DNA of 43,001 bases, from assembly GCF_009906795.1 (NCBI RefSeq), contig NZ_JAAALN010000011.1, positions 1 to 43,001 of the forward strand. The letters run 5' to 3'. This DNA comes from Kineococcus siccus. GTDB lineage: Bacteria; Actinomycetota; Actinomycetes; Actinomycetales; Kineococcaceae. The notes below the pieces were generated by a model. It did no database searches. It was not told the origin of the DNA and saw nothing but the letters and a program-made list of their open reading frames with translations. Position 1 is the first letter of the stretch. Every line of letters begins with the position of its first letter. The translations under genes were made by a program, and so were the position numbers. Below, one piece after another: positions 9,437 through 17,815 of the stretch.

Positions 9437-10171
9437 GTGGCCAGGAGCCCCGCCGTCACCGACGCCCAGATCAGCCGCGCCCTGGGCGTCTACGCCGGGA
9501 TGGTCGCCCACGTGCTGACCGACCCGCAGCGGTGGCTGGGCCTCGACGAGGACCCGCCGCCGTCCGCGCCCTTCCCCCGCAAGGCGTTCGACGCCCTGAA
9601 GGACCGCGCCCTGGGTGACGTCACCCCCGCGTCGGCGGGCTGGGGCGGCCAGCCGGTGCAGAAGCGCGTCGACTGGTGGGTGACGCGCATCGGCATCAGC
9701 GCGGGCCTCGCCGCCGCGACCCCCCGCTTCGCCGGCGCCCTGAGCGACCGGATCCCGCTGCAGGCCGCCCTCGGTGCCTCCGCGGCCGGCCTGGCCGTCT
9801 GCGCGACCGCCCGCGAGCACGGACGCACGGCCCCGGCCGACTGGGTGCCGCTGCTGGCCCGGGTGCTGTTCGAGCGCGAGCTGCCGCCCGCGCCCGTCCC
9901 CGGCGACGAGGAGCTGGAGCAGGAGCTCGCGCGCGACCAGGCGCCCGCGGAGGACGGCGCCCTCGCGGGGGCCCAGCGGGCCGCCCGCACGGTGTGGCAG
10001 CTCGCCCGCGCCCTGTTCGGCGTGCAGGGCCTGCTCGACGAGCGCCCCCGCGGCAGCCTGCTCACGCGGGCGATCGGCAAGCTGCCCGTCGTCGGGATCG
10101 CCGGCGGGTGGCTCGACGAGCGGGGCGGCATCCGCAAGGCCTCGAAGGAGACGGCGAAGCTGCTGCGCTAG
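9437..10171 (+). CDS. Conserved-looking hypothetical protein, possibly EcsC-like
   Basis: 244 residues from a GTG preceded by a GAGGGAG ribosome site. An alanine-rich helical middle (about 85-125) could be membrane associated. The C-terminal segment TRAIGKLPVVGIAGGWLDER is the most distinctive part and recalls EcsC-type proteins in its glycine pattern, but that is an impression only. It follows the PLD-like gene in the same direction by 51 bases and is convergent with the alcohol dehydrogenase. No catalytic motif is recognised. Confidence 0.65.
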   Translation: MARSPAVTDAQISRALGVYAGMVAHVLTDPQRWLGLDEDPPPSAPFPRKAFDALKDRALGDVTPASAGWGGQPVQKRVDWWVTRIGISAGLAAATPRFAGALSDRIPLQAALGASAAGLAVCATAREHGRTAPADWVPLLARVLFERELPPAPVPGDEELEQELARDQAPAEDGALAGAQRAARTVWQLARALFGVQGLLDERPRGSLLTRAIGKLPVVGIAGGWLDERGGIRKASKETAKLLR

Positions 10172-10242
10172 CCGGCGTCCACAGCGACGCGGGGGAGTCG
10201 TCTCAGCGGTCGCGGACCCCTTGCGCTGCCGCCGCGACCTCC

Positions 10243-11310
10243 TCAGCCGACCGTGCCCCGGGGCGTGCCGGGCGCCGGCAGGTCGGAGAGGTCGAGGGTG
10301 AAGCGGTAGCGCACGTCCCCCGCCGCCAGGCGTCGCAGGGCGGTGTTCACCTCCGCTGACGGGAGGACCTCGACGTCGGCCGTGATGCCGTGGCGACCGG
10401 CGAAGTCCAGCAGGTCCTGCGTCCCGCGGTGCCCACCGCTGCCCGCGGAGGCGAGCGACTTCCGCCCGACCAGCAGGTCGAGGGTCTCGACCGTCGTCGT
10501 GCCCAGGTGCCCGAGCGAGCACAGGGTCCCGTCGAGGGCCAGCAGCCGCAGCAGGGGAGCCAGGTCGTGCGGCGCCGGGACGCAGTCCAGGACCAGGTCG
10601 CACGAACCCTCGGCGGCCGCCATCGCGGCCGGGTCGGCGGAGACGAGGGTGCGCTGGGCCCCCAGCCGGCGGGCGTCGGCGGCCTTCGCGGCGGACGTCG
10701 TCACGGCGGTCACGTCGGCGCCCAGGGCGGCGGCGAGCTTGACCGCCAGGTGCCCCAGCCCGCCGAGCCCGACGACGCCGACCCGGGTGCCGGGCCCGAC
10801 GCCCCAGCGCCGCAAGGGTTCCCACACCGTCACGCCGGCGCACATCAGCGGGGCGACGCCGGCCGGATCCAGGTGGGCGGGGCGGTGGTGGGCGAACCGT
10901 TCCCGCACCACGTACTCGCCCGCGAAGGCGCCCTGCGTGAGCGTGCCGTCGTGCCGGTCGGGTCCGCCGTAGGTGAGGGTCGGGAAGCGGCGGCAGTAGT
11001 TCTCCTGCTCGACCGCGCACATGTCGCACGTCCCGCAGGAGTCGACGATGTTGCCCACCGCGACCGGGTCGCCGACCGCGAACCCGCGCACCGCCGACCC
11101 CGTCGCGCTGACGTGGCCGACGAACTCGTGGCCGGGCACCAGGGGGAACGTGCCTGCGGGGTCGCGCAGGGCGTGCAGGTCGCTGTGGCACACCCCGCAG
11201 TGCGTGACCGCCACGGCGAGGTCGTCGGGGCGCAGGTCGCGGCGGACGATCTCCGCGCGCTCCAGGGGGACGCCGGGGGCCGGGGCTCGGTACGCGGTCG
11301 TGGTGCGCAC
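10243..11310 (-). CDS. Zinc-dependent alcohol dehydrogenase (MDR family)
   Basis: 355 residues from a GTG with AGGAG seven bases upstream. Catalytic-zinc residues are seen in CGVCHSDLH and the following GHE. The structural zinc cluster reads CGTCDMC followed by a fourth cysteine in QENYC. The Rossmann motif GLGGLG sits near the middle. This is the YahK/cinnamyl-alcohol type of cytosolic NAD(P)H aldehyde reductase or alcohol dehydrogenase. It is divergent from a TetR regulator, with two near-identical operators in the shared 100-base promoter region, so it is very likely the TetR target and induced by a substrate-like aldehyde or alcohol. Confidence 0.9.
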   Translation of the reverse strand: MRTTTAYRAPAPGVPLERAEIVRRDLRPDDLAVAVTHCGVCHSDLHALRDPAGTFPLVPGHEFVGHVSATGSAVRGFAVGDPVAVGNIVDSCGTCDMCAVEQENYCRRFPTLTYGGPDRHDGTLTQGAFAGEYVVRERFAHHRPAHLDPAGVAPLMCAGVTVWEPLRRWGVGPGTRVGVVGLGGLGHLAVKLAAALGADVTAVTTSAAKAADARRLGAQRTLVSADPAAMAAAEGSCDLVLDCVPAPHDLAPLLRLLALDGTLCSLGHLGTTTVETLDLLVGRKSLASAGSGGHRGTQDLLDFAGRHGITADVEVLPSAEVNTALRRLAAGDVRYRFTLDLSDLPAPGTPRGTVG

Positions 11311-11340
11311 GGGTCTGCTCCTGAGGTTCTCGGTGAGGCA

Positions 11341-11354
11341 ACCAACTGGTTGGT
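11341..11354. promoter_or_regulatory. TetR operator 1 (ACCAAC-TG-GTTGGT)
   Basis: A 14-bp dyad with perfect 6-bp arms. It sits beside the predicted start of adh transcription (minus-strand TTGCTC, 16 bases, TTATCG), where binding would block transcription. The same core with the same flanks (GCA before, AGC after) recurs 48 bp away. Confidence 0.75.
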
Positions 11355-11388
11355 AGCCCGACGATAACCTGCCTCGGGGTATGGAGCA

Positions 11389-11402
11389 ACCAACCGGTTG
11401 GT
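11389..11402. promoter_or_regulatory. TetR operator 2 (ACCAACCGGTTGGT)
   Basis: A perfect 14-bp palindrome immediately upstream of the TAGGCT -10 element of the TetR gene, where a repressor would block its own promoter. It is spaced 48 bp centre to centre from operator 1. Confidence 0.78.
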
Positions 11403-11408
11403 AGCGGC

Positions 11409-11414
11409 TAGGCT
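11409..11414 (+). promoter_or_regulatory. -10 element of the TetR gene, leaderless
   Basis: TAGGCT is followed by six bases and then GTG at 11421, which puts the expected transcription start on the start codon. No ribosome site precedes either GTG (11415 or 11421), consistent with a leaderless mRNA. Confidence 0.55.
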
Positions 11415-11420
11415 GTGGCG

Positions 11421-11996
11421 GTGCGGGATGCAGGAGCGACACGACGACGGCTGCTGGAGGCGGCGACGGCGGAGTTCGCGGCCCACGGGATCGCGGGGGC
11501 GCGCGTCGACCGCATCGCGGCGGCCGCGCGCTCCAACAAGGCGCAGATGTACGGCTTCTTCGGCAGCAAGGACGGCCTGTTCGACGCCGTCCTGGCCGAG
11601 CACTTCGAGCTGATCGTCGACGCCGCACCGCTGGACGGGGCCGACCTGCCCGGGTACGCGGTCGCCCTGTACGACGCCTACCTCGCGCACCCCGAGGTGG
11701 TCCGCCTCGCGACCTGGTCCCGGCTCGAACGGCACCCGGTGGGGGACCTGTTCGCGGACGGCGTCGACCACGGCGCTCCCAAGGTGGCGGTCGTCGCGGC
11801 CGCCCAGCGCGACGGCCACGTCGACCCGGCGCTCGACCCCGGCGACGTCCTGTCCCTCGTCGTGGGGATGGCGACGACGTGGAGCCCGGCGAGCATCCTG
11901 CTCGCCGCGGGGCCGGACGAGGCGGCGGCGGTGCACGACCGTCGCCGCGAAGCCCTCGCGGCCGCGGTGCGCCGGGCCGTCACGACCGGGTCGTGA
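11421..11996 (+). CDS. TetR/AcrR-family repressor
   Basis: 191 residues from the GTG at 11421, or 193 from the GTG at 11415. I prefer 11421 because it lies at the predicted transcription start. The N-terminal HTH spans about residues 5-50 (TRRRLLEAATAEFAAHGIAG, then MYGFFGSKDGLFDAVLAEHF), and the C-terminal ligand domain is of the usual length. It is divergent from the alcohol dehydrogenase, and the two operators between them indicate repression of both genes. The inducer is unknown. Confidence 0.9.
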   Translation: MRDAGATRRRLLEAATAEFAAHGIAGARVDRIAAAARSNKAQMYGFFGSKDGLFDAVLAEHFELIVDAAPLDGADLPGYAVALYDAYLAHPEVVRLATWSRLERHPVGDLFADGVDHGAPKVAVVAAAQRDGHVDPALDPGDVLSLVVGMATTWSPASILLAAGPDEAAAVHDRRREALAAAVRRAVTTGS

Positions 11997-12036
11997 CGGG
12001 AGCCTCGGAGCGCGCTCGCCTGCAGGACAACGGGTC

Positions 12037-12507
12037 TCAGCCGCCTGACGTCGCGCGGCGCTGCCGGTCCTCCTCCGCGCCGTAGAGGTCGGCCATCGAC
12101 CGCAGGAACCACGCGATCCGCTCCAGGTCCTCGGCGGTGGCGCCGCCGAGCAGTTCCTCGACCGCGTCGAGGAGGGGGCGGAAGCGGCGGTCGGCCTCCG
12201 CGGCCGTCGCCTCGGCCGCGGAGACCACGACCTTGCGCCGGTCGGAGGCGTGCTGCGTGCGCTGCAGGTGGCCGGCGCCGTCGAGCCGCTTGAGCGCCTG
12301 CGTCGTCGCCGCGGTCGAGATCCCCACGGCCCTCGCGACCTCGGTGGGCGTGCTCGGGCCGCGGGCGATGAGCTGGTAGACGACGTCCAGGCTCGTGCGG
12401 TCGATGCCCAGTCCGTCCGCCACGGCCCGCTCGAAGCGCTGCTGGCGCACCGACATCCGCTGCAGCAGCTCCATCAGCTCGTGCACCTGCGCGTCCTCCG
12501 CGGCCAC
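12037..12507 (-). CDS. MarR-family transcriptional regulator
   Basis: 156 residues with a winged-helix core at about 35-105 (SLDVVYQLIARGPSTPTEVA, the HTH stretch AVGISTAATTQALKRLDGAG and the wing RTQHASDRRKVVV). The length is typical of MarR. A GTG at 12486 (codon 8) has a better-placed GGAGG than the GTG at 12507 and may be the true start. It is divergent from an FAD monooxygenase whose promoter contains a dyad, so it probably represses that gene and itself in response to a small aromatic compound or drug. That last step is inference. Confidence 0.88.
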   Translation of the reverse strand: MAAEDAQVHELMELLQRMSVRQQRFERAVADGLGIDRTSLDVVYQLIARGPSTPTEVARAVGISTAATTQALKRLDGAGHLQRTQHASDRRKVVVSAAEATAAEADRRFRPLLDAVEELLGGATAEDLERIAWFLRSMADLYGAEEDRQRRATSGG

Positions 12508-12592
12508 CTGACCACCCCCGTCCTCTCGGGCGCGACCGACTCCGCCGCACCGACCCGCGTGATCGGCGTCAGCCTCTCACCTCCGCTCATTA

Positions 12593-12622
12593 GTTGCACG
12601 GATTGACAACCGAGTTTATGGT
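12593..12622 (+). promoter_or_regulatory. Leaderless promoter of the monooxygenase with a MarR-type dyad
   Basis: TTGCAC (12594-12599), 17 bases, TATGGT (12617-12622), then six bases to the ATG at 12629. That geometry starts transcription on the A of ATG. The dyad GTTG (12593-12596), 10 bases, CAAC (12607-12610) overlaps the -35 and spacer, an effective place for a repressor. The divergent MarR protein is the obvious candidate. Confidence 0.6.
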
Positions 12623-12628
12623 CCTGCC

Positions 12629-13855
12629 ATGCCCTCCTCCCGCACCGCCCTCATCGCCGGCGCGAGCATCGCCGGCCCCGCCCTCGCCCACTGGCTGTCC
12701 CGCTACGGCTGGGACGTCACCGTCGTCGAGCGCGCCCCTGCCCCCCGCACGGCGGGGCAGAACATCGACGTCCGCGGCGTGGGCGCCGTGGTCCTCGAGC
12801 GCATGGGCGTCCGGGACGCCGTCGCGGCGCTGCGCACGGGGGAGGTCGGCGCCTCCTTCATCGGCCCGGGCGGCCGCGTCGTGGGCGCGTTCCCCGCCGA
12901 CGGCAGCCGCGTCGACGGCGCCACCGCTGAGCTCGAGATCCTGCGCGGTGACCTGTCCCGCGTCCTCGTCGAACCGACCGCGGGTCAGGTCGAGTTCGTG
13001 TACGGCGACCGCGTCGTCGCCGTCGACGACCCGGGCGCACGGGGAACGCCCGAGCGCGCCACGGTGCACCTGGAGTCGGGTCAGACCCGCCGGGCCGACG
13101 TGGTCGTCGCGGCCGACGGCCTGTCCTCCGGCACGCGGGAGGTGCTCGGCTTCCGCTCCGGCGTGCGGTACATCGGGCTGGAGTCCTCGTACTTCACCAT
13201 CGCGCGGACCGCGCAGGACGACGACTGGTGGCGCTGGTACAACCCGGGCCGCGGCCGCTCCGTGCAGCTCCGGCCGGACCCCTACGGCGGCATCCGCGCC
13301 GTGCTGTCCTCGCTCGTGCCCGCGGCCGTCGCCGCGAACGCCCCGCGCCGCAGCCGGTCCCAGCAGGTCGCGCACCTGCGGGCCGAGTTCGCCGACGCCG
13401 GCTGGGAGACCGCGCGGGTCCTGGACGGGCTCGACGCGGCCGAGGACCTGTACTTCGAGCACCTGGGCCAGGTGAAGGCGCCGCAGTGGTCGCGGGGGCG
13501 GGCGGTGCTGGTGGGCGACGCCGCGCACTGCGCGTCCCCGCTGAGCGGCATGAGCACGACGCTCGCGCTCACCGGCGCGTACGTGCTGGCGGGGGAGCTG
13601 GCCGCCCGCGAGGACCACACCGACGCCTTCGCCGCCTACGAGCGGCGGATGCGCCCCTTCGTCGAGCAGGCCCAGAAGCTCCCGCCCTTCGGCCCCCGGC
13701 TCGCGACGCCCGTGACCCGGTTCGGCGTCGCGGCCTTCGCCGCGGCCGTCAGGGTCATCTCGACCCGGCCGCTGCGGACCCTCGGCGACCGCTTCGCCTC
13801 CCGCCCCGCCGACGCCATCGACTTGCCCGACTACGGGCACCTGCTGGTCCGCTGA
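12629..13855 (+). CDS. FAD-dependent aromatic-type monooxygenase
   Basis: 408 residues, standard for single-component flavin hydroxylases (PheA/TetX-like). Seen: an N-terminal Rossmann variant GASIAGPALA for FAD (about 10-20), the DG motif VVAADGLSSGTR (about 162-173), and the GD motif LVGDAAHCASPLSGMST (about 294-310). These proteins use NAD(P)H and O2 to hydroxylate or epoxidise aromatic or polyketide-like substrates, or to inactivate drugs. The substrate cannot be read. The first A of the ATG is the predicted transcription start. Regulated by the divergent MarR protein by inference. Confidence 0.88.
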   Translation: MPSSRTALIAGASIAGPALAHWLSRYGWDVTVVERAPAPRTAGQNIDVRGVGAVVLERMGVRDAVAALRTGEVGASFIGPGGRVVGAFPADGSRVDGATAELEILRGDLSRVLVEPTAGQVEFVYGDRVVAVDDPGARGTPERATVHLESGQTRRADVVVAADGLSSGTREVLGFRSGVRYIGLESSYFTIARTAQDDDWWRWYNPGRGRSVQLRPDPYGGIRAVLSSLVPAAVAANAPRRSRSQQVAHLRAEFADAGWETARVLDGLDAAEDLYFEHLGQVKAPQWSRGRAVLVGDAAHCASPLSGMSTTLALTGAYVLAGELAAREDHTDAFAAYERRMRPFVEQAQKLPPFGPRLATPVTRFGVAAFAAAVRVISTRPLRTLGDRFASRPADAIDLPDYGHLLVR

Positions 13856-14138
13856 TGGGTAAGAAGGCCTGTCTGGCAACGGATGTCACCCGCGGTGCGT
13901 CGAGCGAGTGTCAGGTCAGCAGCGTCGCCGTCCGCTGATCAGACTGACGTCACGGTGTCGATCACGCACGTGGAGTCCGTGTCGGCGGCGACTGCTCTGA
14001 TGGGGGAAGGGGGGTGCCTGCGACAGGCGCCCGCAGCCGCCTGAGCTTGGCGGCGTGTCTGCTTGCCCCCGGACCAACGAGCACTTATGGTTTTGGTACC
14101 TCAAGTGAGGTGCCGATCTCATAAGCTCGGGAGTGTGC
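13856..14138. other. Left chromosome/island transition, no gene seen
   Basis: Base composition falls from very GC-rich to moderate across this 283-base stretch. The decamer GTCCGCTGAT occurs at 13847-13856 (end of the monooxygenase) and again at 13930-13939, and could mark an insertion scar. No copy of the tRNA-Lys 3' end was found here by eye. Confidence 0.4.
14095..14114. promoter_or_regulatory. Operator-like dyad upstream of the ImmA/IrrE pair
   Basis: GGTACCTCA-AG-TGAGGTGCC is a 20-bp inverted repeat with eight of nine pairs matching. It lies about 25 bases before the ATG at 14139. Binding by the XRE domain of the second gene of the pair is a reasonable inference. Confidence 0.5.
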
Positions 14139-14861
14139 ATGACGGTCAGTGATTCGCAAGGTGGGCGCGATGACGAATGGCAGCGTCAGCAGGAGGACCG
14201 CGCGAGGCGGGAATCTGAGCGGAGGCGTCTGTCGCCATTCCGTCTCACCACCGAGATGTGCCATCAGGTCTGTGCGGCGGCACTCGTCGAGTACCGGAGT
14301 GCACCTTCGCGCGGCTCAGCCAATGGGCCTGGGACCTACGCCTACCAGGGCGGGCTCTCAGAGCTGACTGACCAGCTCGAAGATGTTGGATACCTGCGTG
14401 ATGACGTCCTGAATCTTCCCGTCTTCATCAACGAGGATCTCGGACGGGCCATGCTGTTCACCTCTGGCGATGAGCTGACGGGCACTGTCGTCAAGGGACA
14501 GGCGCCTTCGACGAAGTACCCCAAGGGCGGGGTTACGCACCGGTTGATCCAGGGTAACCGTCGTCCTGGTCAGGATGTGCTTGGCTCGAGCGTCTCCTTC
14601 GAGGCTCTCCGCTCGGATTACGAGAGGCGGAGCGAGGAGATCAGTCAGCTATTGGAAAAGCTACAGGTCTATGTCTACCTCATGCATTTTGATCTGCACA
14701 CCATGCAGATTCGCCATGAGATTTCATTGCCTCGCCCACGGCAAGGAGACGGGTATGTGAAGTCTTGGCTCGAGCGGAACTTGATCTCCGCGTATCCTAT
14801 TGGGCCTGAGGAAATCCGTGGCGGAGAGACCGAAGTTAACTTTCCGGTTGACCCTCTGTAA
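14139..14861 (+). CDS. Hypothetical protein paired with XRE-ImmA/IrrE gene
   Basis: 240 residues from an ATG with GGGAG five bases upstream. A GTG two codons earlier is less well placed. The N-terminus (about 1-35) is charged and arginine/glutamate-rich. The rest is mixed alpha/beta with a helical segment LSELTDQLEDVGYLRDDVLN and the stretch LLEKLQVYVYLMHFDLHTMQ. I do not recognise the family. Codon use is less GC-biased than in the chromosomal genes. It is 13 bases from the metalloprotease gene, so the two probably form an operon, perhaps an effector or toxin and its regulator; that function is inferred from context only. Confidence 0.65.
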   Translation: MTVSDSQGGRDDEWQRQQEDRARRESERRRLSPFRLTTEMCHQVCAAALVEYRSAPSRGSANGPGTYAYQGGLSELTDQLEDVGYLRDDVLNLPVFINEDLGRAMLFTSGDELTGTVVKGQAPSTKYPKGGVTHRLIQGNRRPGQDVLGSSVSFEALRSDYERRSEEISQLLEKLQVYVYLMHFDLHTMQIRHEISLPRPRQGDGYVKSWLERNLISAYPIGPEEIRGGETEVNFPVDPL

Positions 14862-14874
14862 GTGGGGAGTGAAA

Positions 14875-15996
14875 TTGATCGAGCCATCGCGCCTAGTTCT
14901 TGCTAGAAAGCGCGCCGGGCTCACGGCATCGGCCCTTGCTCGGCTCGTGGATGTTACACCGCAAAGCATTCACAATTATGAGGCGGGGCGTCAAAGTCCT
15001 AGTGAAGAGACGTTGGGCCGCATTGCGGGCGCCTTGACGCTTCCGGAAAGCTTCTTTCGTCTAGGCCCTGTCTCTGACATAACAGCGGATGAAGTCTCTT
15101 TCCGTGCGCGAACTAAGATGGCGTCGCGTGTTCGAGGCATGGCGATATGTTCCGCCCAACTTGCTGTCGAAGTACGGGACTACGTGCTGTCGAATTTCAA
15201 AGTTCCGTCGGTCGATGTGCCCTATATCGAGCAGGACATGGAACCCGCCCTTGCCGCAGACTACGTTCGTTCGCGCTGGGGTTTGGACCGTCATGCTCCT
15301 GCACCCAACATGGTGCATCTGTTGGAGTCAAAGGGCGTGGCAGTGTTCTCGCTGCCGCCACTCGGTGAGCACCTTGATGCCTTTGCGTTCTGGCGTAATG
15401 ACGAACCGTTCGTGCTACTAAACCTGCAGAAGAGCGCCGAGCGGGGTCGGTTCGACGCGGCTCACGAGCTGGGACATCTCGTGCTGCATCGAGATACCAC
15501 CCGGCTCAACGGACGTGACATTGAGCGAGAAGCCAATGAATTTGCTTCAAGCTTCCTAATCCCAGCGACAGGAATTAACCGTCGCGTGCGTTCGAGCATC
15601 ACCTTGGATCGAATACTGCAAGAAAAATCGTATTGGCGTGTTGCGGCCATGGCCATGGCCTATCGGCTGCATGCGCTTGGGTTGCTGTCCGATTGGTCCT
15701 ATAGAAGTAATATTATTGCCTTGGGGCGCTTGGGTTATAGGACGGGTGAGCCGGCGGGCATGGAGCGCGAAAGATCGCTTCTCTTCCAAAAGGTCTTTGC
15801 GGCTAGCGGACGTGGTGCTGTAATCAAAGAAATGTCGAGCGAGACGGGACTTCCCTTAGGGGTGCTTGGAGAACTTACGTTCAGTGTTGAGCCGACTACC
15901 GTGCCCTCCTTGGGGGCGGCAAGCCCCAGCGCGAAGCGGATGGACGAAGTGAGCTCGGCGTGGCCTCGTCCGAAGCTAAAGGCCGTTGGCCACTGA
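14875..15996 (+). CDS. XRE HTH + ImmA/IrrE-type metalloprotease
   Basis: 373 residues from a TTG with GGGGAG five bases upstream. An in-frame GTG at 14869 is an alternative. The N-terminal XRE helix-turn-helix (about 4-60) contains GLTASALARLVDVTPQSIHN. It is followed by an ImmA/IrrE (DUF955) domain with the zinc signature HELGH (197-201) and a downstream EREANEFASSFLIP segment supplying the third ligand. Relatives cleave or inactivate repressors and antitoxins (ICEBs1 ImmA, Deinococcus IrrE) and often regulate phage or toxin modules. Here it follows a gene of unknown function and precedes a DUF262 gene, so a stress- or phage-responsive switch for this module is plausible. Confidence 0.85.
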   Translation: MIEPSRLVLARKRAGLTASALARLVDVTPQSIHNYEAGRQSPSEETLGRIAGALTLPESFFRLGPVSDITADEVSFRARTKMASRVRGMAICSAQLAVEVRDYVLSNFKVPSVDVPYIEQDMEPALAADYVRSRWGLDRHAPAPNMVHLLESKGVAVFSLPPLGEHLDAFAFWRNDEPFVLLNLQKSAERGRFDAAHELGHLVLHRDTTRLNGRDIEREANEFASSFLIPATGINRRVRSSITLDRILQEKSYWRVAAMAMAYRLHALGLLSDWSYRSNIIALGRLGYRTGEPAGMERERSLLFQKVFAASGRGAVIKEMSSETGLPLGVLGELTFSVEPTTVPSLGAASPSAKRMDEVSSAWPRPKLKAVGH

Positions 15997-16049
15997 TCTA
16001 CTGAAGCCCCGACGCGCTGTTTGGCTCAGCAATTTCCGCTCAAAAGTGC

Positions 16050-16101
16050 GCAAGTAGTGGCCAATGTGCACTTGCTTTATTCTTGACTTCCACTCTAGAT
16101 G
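16050..16101 (+). promoter_or_regulatory. Promoter and dyad upstream of the DUF262 gene
   Basis: GCAAGT (16050-16055) and ACTTGC (16070-16075) form an inverted repeat that runs into a possible -35, TTGCTT (16072-16077), followed by 18 bases and TAGATG (16096-16101). Transcription would start roughly 35 bases before the ATG at 16145. A related sequence, CGCACTTGTGCG, occurs at 18265-18276 ahead of the SLATT-RT genes, so one regulator may serve both. Weak. Confidence 0.35.
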
Positions 16102-16144
16102 CCTCAAGCTCTCGTACTTCGGTGCATAACGAAGGGACGCACAC

Positions 16145-17815
16145 ATGGACGCCCGCAATCGCTCGGTCGCTGACTGGTTACCTAGACTTCGGAGTGGACA
16201 AGTCCAACTGCCCCGGTTCCAGCGCTTTGAAGCATGGGGTTACGGCCAGGTCAAGGCTCTCCTGGAGAGCATCATCAATGACCTCCCCGCCGGCGCTGTA
16301 ACGGTTCTTGAGGTCGGTGATAACCCGCCCTTCAAGCATCGCGAGTTGGCGGGAGCTCCAGAATCAAAGGAGCGGCTCAATGAATTGCTTCTCGATGGGC
16401 AACAGCGCCTTACCGCGCTTTGGCGCAGTCTTACGGGTGACTATGAGGATCGGACGTACTACATCCTGTTGAATGAGGAAAGTAGTACAGACTACGGCGG
16501 CAGGGCAGTTGCGGCAGTTAAGCGCACTTACAAAGAGGGGAAGAAGTACCCCTTATGGGCTGATGACCCTGTGCAGTGCCTTGCTAAGGGCTATGTGCCG
16601 GCGACACTCTTGCTGCCGGAAACGGTTGGGGGGCCGCCACTTCAGGATTGGATCAAGGCGGCGACTAGCGGTGACGCCGCTCAAGGCATGGAGCTTATGG
16701 AATTGTTGACTAAGCTCCGAGGTAAGGTTAGCTCGTTCAATTTGCCGGCAATTTCCCTTCCAGTAGGTACGTCGAAGGCAACCGTCCTAGAAGTATTCAC
16801 TCGCATCAACACCGGCCACACGCCGCTCAGTGCCTTCGATATCGTGACCACCGATGTTGAAGAGGCAGTAGGCGCATCCCTTCATGACCTACTCGACACA
16901 CTTACGGGGACAGTGGCGGGCTTGAGTCGGTATGGCGATGTTCAAGACATCGTCTTGCGAACTGCTGCGCTCATGCAGAATCAAACTCCGGACCGGCCCA
17001 GCATTCTAGATCTGAACTGGAATCGAGTCGTGGATGAGTGGCCCTTGTTGGTCGATGGAGCACTCAAAGCCGTCGAATTCTTGGAGCAGGAGCGTTTGTT
17101 CGATGCGGCGCGCTTGCCTATCGTCACGCCGGTTCCGGCGCTCATTGCCCTTTGGTCCCAAACAAATGATTTGAAGCCAGATGCGGTGGGTGCTGCCCGC
17201 ACCAACTTGCGGAAGTACCTCTGGCGTGCGTTCTTTACTGAGAGGTACGAGAGCTCTGCTCATACGCAAGTGATTAAGGATGTGCGTGAGCTTGGAGAGC
17301 TGCTTCACGGCAAGAGGTCGGCCGATAAGGTTGACATCTTCAACCTGCCCTTGCCCGCCAGCGATGAACTAGCAACGGCGGCTTGGCCAAAGAAGCGGGA
17401 CCGCCTGGCGCGGAGCGTGTTGGCTGTGTCCCTCTATGGCTCAGCAATTGACTTGGCTGACGGCTCAAGCGTCAGCGCCGCCAGCCTGGGCCGGCGCGAG
17501 TACCATCACGTCTTCCCGGAAGGGTACCTCAAGAAGTTGGGCGAAAAGACTCCGTCTTCGCTCGCTTTAAATTGTGCCTTGATTACATGGCGCACAAATC
17601 GAACCATCAGCGACAAAGAGCCGTTGCAGTACATGAAGGAACGGTCGGAGGCCAGTAGCCTTGGTGACGAAGAGATTCTCTACCGATTGAAGACGCACGC
17701 TATTCCGTCAGCGCCGCTTTTGGCTAACGACTACAAGGCATTTTTGGACGAACGTCGTGAATTGGTCGAGGAAGCCATGAAGCAACTAACGGAGGGCATG
17801 CCGTTCAGTCCTTGA
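16145..17815 (+). CDS. DUF262/HNH protein, GmrSD-like
   Basis: 556 residues from an ATG preceded by AAGGGA. The N-terminal DUF262 (about 5-230) carries the signature LLLDGQQRLTAL (DGQQR at 84-88), a ParB-like NTP-using fold, and RINTGHTPLSAFDI further on. The C-terminal part (about 445-500) has a DUF1524/HNH-like pattern, EYHHVFPEGYL followed by ALNCALITWRTNRTI and a KEP segment. This combination is that of type IV restriction enzymes acting on modified phage DNA (GmrSD) and of related anti-phage nucleases. The protein stands alone, without obvious S or D partners, so the two activities are fused. Target modification is unknown. Confidence 0.82.
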   Translation: MDARNRSVADWLPRLRSGQVQLPRFQRFEAWGYGQVKALLESIINDLPAGAVTVLEVGDNPPFKHRELAGAPESKERLNELLLDGQQRLTALWRSLTGDYEDRTYYILLNEESSTDYGGRAVAAVKRTYKEGKKYPLWADDPVQCLAKGYVPATLLLPETVGGPPLQDWIKAATSGDAAQGMELMELLTKLRGKVSSFNLPAISLPVGTSKATVLEVFTRINTGHTPLSAFDIVTTDVEEAVGASLHDLLDTLTGTVAGLSRYGDVQDIVLRTAALMQNQTPDRPSILDLNWNRVVDEWPLLVDGALKAVEFLEQERLFDAARLPIVTPVPALIALWSQTNDLKPDAVGAARTNLRKYLWRAFFTERYESSAHTQVIKDVRELGELLHGKRSADKVDIFNLPLPASDELATAAWPKKRDRLARSVLAVSLYGSAIDLADGSSVSAASLGRREYHHVFPEGYLKKLGEKTPSSLALNCALITWRTNRTISDKEPLQYMKERSEASSLGDEEILYRLKTHAIPSAPLLANDYKAFLDERRELVEEAMKQLTEGMPFSP

